A stretch of 25,157 nt of DNA from JADLFV01 sp964471555 (GTDB lineage: Bacteria > Planctomycetota > Phycisphaerae > Phycisphaerales > Phycisphaeraceae), in assembly GCA_964471555.1 (NCBI GenBank), contig CAYYGM010000059.1, positions 1-25,157 on the forward strand, read 5' to 3'. The notes beneath the pieces are model-generated. The model was not told where the DNA came from and did not search any database. It was given only the letters and a program-made list of their open reading frames with translations. A program made the position numbers and the translations under genes. Position 1 is the stretch's first letter, and every line of letters begins with the position of its first letter. Of this stretch, positions 22,753 to 25,157 are shown in pieces.

Positions 22753-23505
22753 ATGCCCCCCGATATGTCTGTGTCCCGCCTGGACAGTCCGTACCCTGGT
22801 TCGCACGCCTACCGGCCGATGCCGGGCTTGGTGATGTGGCTCTACGGATTGATCAGCGTGTCGATCGGGCTGTACGCCGTGGCGCTGGTGACCAAGACGC
22901 TGGTGTTCCAGGCCCAGCCGGTGCTGCTGGAGATACAGAACCTGCCGTTGGGCCAGCAGATGGCGCAGATGCAGCAGTTGCCGCCGGAGAAAATGATGGC
23001 GGTGATGGGCATGAGCTGCACGAGCTGCGCGGACCTGACGCTGCGGCTGGCAGGTTACGTGGTCTTTCTGGTCTGGATTTATCGGGTGGCAGCCAACGCA
23101 CGGGCTTTGGGCGTACAGGGCTTGCGATTGTCCCCGAAGATTTGCGTGCTCAGCATGCTGCCGCTGATCAACCTGGTGATGGCGCCGCTGGTGCTGACCG
23201 AGTTGGCGACCGCTCACAGCAGACATGGCGGAAGCGTGTTGGGGTTGGTGCTGGGCTGGTGGGTGAGCATGCTGGGCGCGGTGGTGATGAGCATGATCAC
23301 CGCGGTGGCGATCAATCCCCAGTTATCCAACCGCCTGGACCTGCTGCTGCCGCTGTGCGCGGGGCAACTGACCTTCGGCGTCGCCCACCTGATCATCGCA
23401 CTGCTGCTGGTGCGTCGCATTCAACAGGCCCAGATCGCCGCGGCAGGGCATTGGCAACCAGCCGACAGTGACGCCGGCGCCTGGCGTGAGCCTTGGGATG
23501 ATTGA
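22753..23505 (+). CDS. DUF4328-like membrane protein
   Basis: 250 residues with about five hydrophobic helices, at roughly 27-48, 97-115, 134-155, 160-190 and 200-222. The central segment FLVWIYRVAANARALGVQGL, followed by RLSPKICVLSMLPLINLVMAPLVLTELA, matches my memory of the DUF4328 pattern (W-x-YR-x-x-x-N-x-x-x-LG, then a P-x-x-N-L helix and TEL). A loop with MSCTSCADL holds a C-x-x-C pair. Function is unknown. ATG 22753 follows GGGCGGG; ATG 22765 is an alternative. It probably has its own transcript because hairpins separate it from moxR, and it converges on metH across a long inverted repeat. Confidence 0.75.
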   Translation: MPPDMSVSRLDSPYPGSHAYRPMPGLVMWLYGLISVSIGLYAVALVTKTLVFQAQPVLLEIQNLPLGQQMAQMQQLPPEKMMAVMGMSCTSCADLTLRLAGYVVFLVWIYRVAANARALGVQGLRLSPKICVLSMLPLINLVMAPLVLTELATAHSRHGGSVLGLVLGWWVSMLGAVVMSMITAVAINPQLSNRLDLLLPLCAGQLTFGVAHLIIALLLVRRIQQAQIAAAGHWQPADSDAGAWREPWDD

Positions 23506-23510
23506 GGAGG

Positions 23511-23593
23511 GTTGTTGGTTTATGGTTTATGGTTGTTGGTTGCTTTGCCATGTCACCACAACAACCAACAACCATAAACCAACAACCAACAAC
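23511..23593. repeat. Long iterated-word hairpin between convergent genes
   Basis: GGTTTATGGTTGTTGGTTG (23524-23542) is exactly complementary to 23562-23580, a 19-bp stem with a 19-nt loop. After a 3-nt mismatch the stem continues for 10 bp (23514-23520 region with 23584-23593). Both arms consist of repeated GTTGTTGG and TTTATGG words. It sits between two gene ends, so it could serve as a bidirectional terminator, though it lacks a classic T-run. Confidence 0.85.
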
Positions 23594-23603
23594 CATCAAC
23601 CCA

Positions 23604-25157
23604 TCACACATTGAAATACTTCGCCTGCGGGTGATGCACGATGATGGCGCTGGTGGATTGCTCGGGGTCGATCTGGTGGTTCTCCGTCAGCGTGCAGCCG
23701 ATGCGGGCGGGGTCGAGCAGGCGGAAGAGGATGGCCTGATCGCTTAAGTCGGGTACGGCCGGGTAGCCGAAGGAATAGCGCGAGCCGCGATAGTGCTGGG
23801 TGAAAAGCTGACGGACATCGGGCGAATCGTCGCCGTCGATGCCCAGTTCGCTGCGCATGCGCTTGTGCCAGTATTCAGCCAGGGCTTCGGCACATTCGAC
23901 GCCCATGCCGTGCACGTAAAGGTACTCGGTGTAGTTGTTGTCTTTGTAGAGCTGCTGGGCGAGTTTGGAAACCTCGCTGCCCATGGTGACGCAGCTTAGG
24001 CCGATGACGTCCGGGTCTCCGCCGGCTTCCACGCTGCGGAAGAAGTCCGCCACGCACAGGTGCTGGCGGCCCTGCTGGCGCGGCCAGGTGAAGCGTTCGA
24101 TCTCGCGCTGCGGATCGTCGGGGGCGTAGATGATCAGGTCGTTGCCGCTGGAACGGCAGGGGTAGTAGCCATAGACGACCCTGGGCTGCAGAATGCCTTC
24201 GTCGCGCAGCCCGGCTTTGTAGTGCTCGAACAGGGGGTGGACTTTCTCGGCCAGTAGTTGTTCGTATTCGCTGTCGCTGAGCTTCTGTTTGCGGAACTGC
24301 CACTGGCCTCGGAAGAGGGCGACGGTGTTGATGTAGGGATAGATGTCGTCGAGCGGGACGGAATCGACGACGCGCGAGCCGAGGAAGGGGGGCGTGGGGG
24401 GCGCGACTTTTTCGAGGACGGGTGCTGAAGCACCCTCCGCCATTTGAGGGCGATTGGATTCCATCGCGGCGAGTTTCGCATCGGTATCCGCTCGTTTTTG
24501 CAGGCGTTGCTCGATCTCGGCATCGAGCTGGGCGGCCTTGCCCGCCTTGAGCTGGTCCATGATGCGCAGGCCTTCGAAGGCGTCCGTGCCGTGATAGACC
24601 TTGCCGTGGTAGATGTTGCGCAGATGGCTTTCGCAGTAGTGGCGCGAGAGGGCGGCTCCGCCGAGGATGACGGGGCAGGTGATGTCCTGCTCGTTCAACT
24701 CGCCGAGGTATTCCTGCATGACGTTGACACTTTTGACCAGCAGGCCGGACAGCCCGATGGCGTCAGCGCCGGTCTGGCGGTAGGTGTCGATGATCTGGTT
24801 GACATGGACCTTGATGCCGAGGTTGTGGACGGTGTAGCCGTTGTTGGTCAGGATGATGTCAACGAGGTTTTTGCCGATGTCGTGCACGTCGCCGCGCACG
24901 GTGGCCAGGACGATCTGGCCCTTTCCTTTGCCGGCCCCGGAAGTGTGTTTTTCCATGTGGGGTTCAAGGTGGGCCACCGCCTGCTTCATCACCTCGGCGC
25001 TCTGGAGCACGAAGGGAAGCTGCATCTGCCCGCTGCCGAACAGTTCACCCACGGTTTTCATGCCGTCGAGCAGGTGATCGTTGATGATGTCGAGCGCGGA
25101 GTATTGCTGCAGGGCCTCATCGAGCGTGGCAGACAGGTTTTTCTTTTCGCCGTCGAT
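23604..25157 (-). CDS. metH: Cobalamin-dependent methionine synthase, C-terminal part (5' end outside window)
   Basis: The frame is open to the window edge; 517 residues are visible. MetH transfers a methyl group from methyl-tetrahydrofolate via cobalamin to homocysteine. The visible part starts in the cobalamin cap domain (ALDIINDHLLDGMKTVGELF, then MQLPFVLQSAEVMKQAVAHL). Next is the B12-binding domain with GDVHDIGKN, whose His at 24882-24884 is the lower cobalt ligand, plus GLSGLLVKS and ILGGAALSR. A charged linker follows, then the SAM-binding reactivation domain with IGLSCVTMGSEVS, YRGSRYSFGYPAVPDLSDQ and the terminal TENHQIDPEQSTSAIIVHHP. The homocysteine and folate domains lie beyond the window. 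The key residues are all present, so the enzyme appears intact as far as seen. Its 3' end faces the DUF4328-like gene across a hairpin. Confidence 0.95.
   Translation of the reverse strand: MDGEKKNLSATLDEALQQYSALDIINDHLLDGMKTVGELFGSGQMQLPFVLQSAEVMKQAVAHLEPHMEKHTSGAGKGKGQIVLATVRGDVHDIGKNLVDIILTNNGYTVHNLGIKVHVNQIIDTYRQTGADAIGLSGLLVKSVNVMQEYLGELNEQDITCPVILGGAALSRHYCESHLRNIYHGKVYHGTDAFEGLRIMDQLKAGKAAQLDAEIEQRLQKRADTDAKLAAMESNRPQMAEGASAPVLEKVAPPTPPFLGSRVVDSVPLDDIYPYINTVALFRGQWQFRKQKLSDSEYEQLLAEKVHPLFEHYKAGLRDEGILQPRVVYGYYPCRSSGNDLIIYAPDDPQREIERFTWPRQQGRQHLCVADFFRSVEAGGDPDVIGLSCVTMGSEVSKLAQQLYKDNNYTEYLYVHGMGVECAEALAEYWHKRMRSELGIDGDDSPDVRQLFTQHYRGSRYSFGYPAVPDLSDQAILFRLLDPARIGCTLTENHQIDPEQSTSAIIVHHPQAKYFNV

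Noticed and set aside
21709..23226. Minus-strand open frame of 505 codons opposite moxR and the DUF4328-like gene
   Set aside because: It crosses two plus-strand genes and a hairpin spacer and is rich in His, Arg and Gln; a shadow frame.
1..25157. Search for tRNA, rRNA, CRISPR array, transposase or integrase genes
   Set aside because: None was recognised by reading; direct repeats present lack the regular spacer pattern of CRISPR, and no mobile-element protein was found.

Overview
The window is GC-rich bacterial DNA from a draft or metagenome assembly (two runs of N, at 1665-1764 and 6836-6845). Gene content suggests a Planctomycetota member, perhaps Phycisphaerae-like: a polysaccharide-catabolism locus pairing an SSS symporter with Gfo/Idh, heparinase-type lyase and AGE-family genes; a NuoD with the HPATHTTLR variant; a CdaA/YbbR pair; and intergenic spacers built from iterated short words and hairpins. 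This taxonomic call is inference, with no rRNA or marker search behind it.

Layout. (1) 2-1051: 3' part of an ACR3 arsenite exporter. (2) 1052-1899: gene-free spacer with a palindrome-bounded repeat and an assembly gap flanked by an exact 55-bp direct repeat. (3) 1900-4317: YfhO-type polytopic membrane protein, overlapping tail-to-tail with the next gene. (4) 4193-15364: carbohydrate locus. Leftward are an SSS sodium:solute symporter and a YesU/DUF1961-like lipoprotein. Rightward, from a likely promoter near 7000, are a Gfo/Idh/MocA oxidoreductase, a secreted heparinase II/III-type lyase, an alpha/alpha-barrel protein, an N-acylglucosamine 2-epimerase-family protein and a zinc-less MDR dehydrogenase. 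The last three are tightly coupled (18-nt gap, then TGATG and ATGA overlaps). (5) 15391-15595: decayed remnant of a secreted protein gene. (6) 15623-19219: nuoD, nuoE, a 61-codon unknown gene and nuoF, without nuoABC or nuoG-N beside them. (7) 19220-19646: spacer with a second copy of the repeat seen at 1210-1592. (8) 19647-21560, leftward: cdaA and a YbbR-domain gene for c-di-AMP synthesis. (9) 21715-23505, rightward: a MoxR AAA+ ATPase and a DUF4328-like membrane protein, separated by GC hairpins. (10) 23604-25157, leftward: C-terminal part of MetH.

The carbohydrate locus reads as one pathway. The exported lyase cuts a uronate-containing polysaccharide, the lipoprotein may bind or process fragments at the surface, the symporter imports products, and the epimerase and two dehydrogenases interconvert the sugars. 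The substrate cannot be read from sequence alone.

The most unusual material is non-coding: a dispersed palindrome/twin-hairpin repeat present twice, four spacers built from iterated words, and a strong sigma70-like promoter whose -35 box overlaps a 12-bp inverted repeat.
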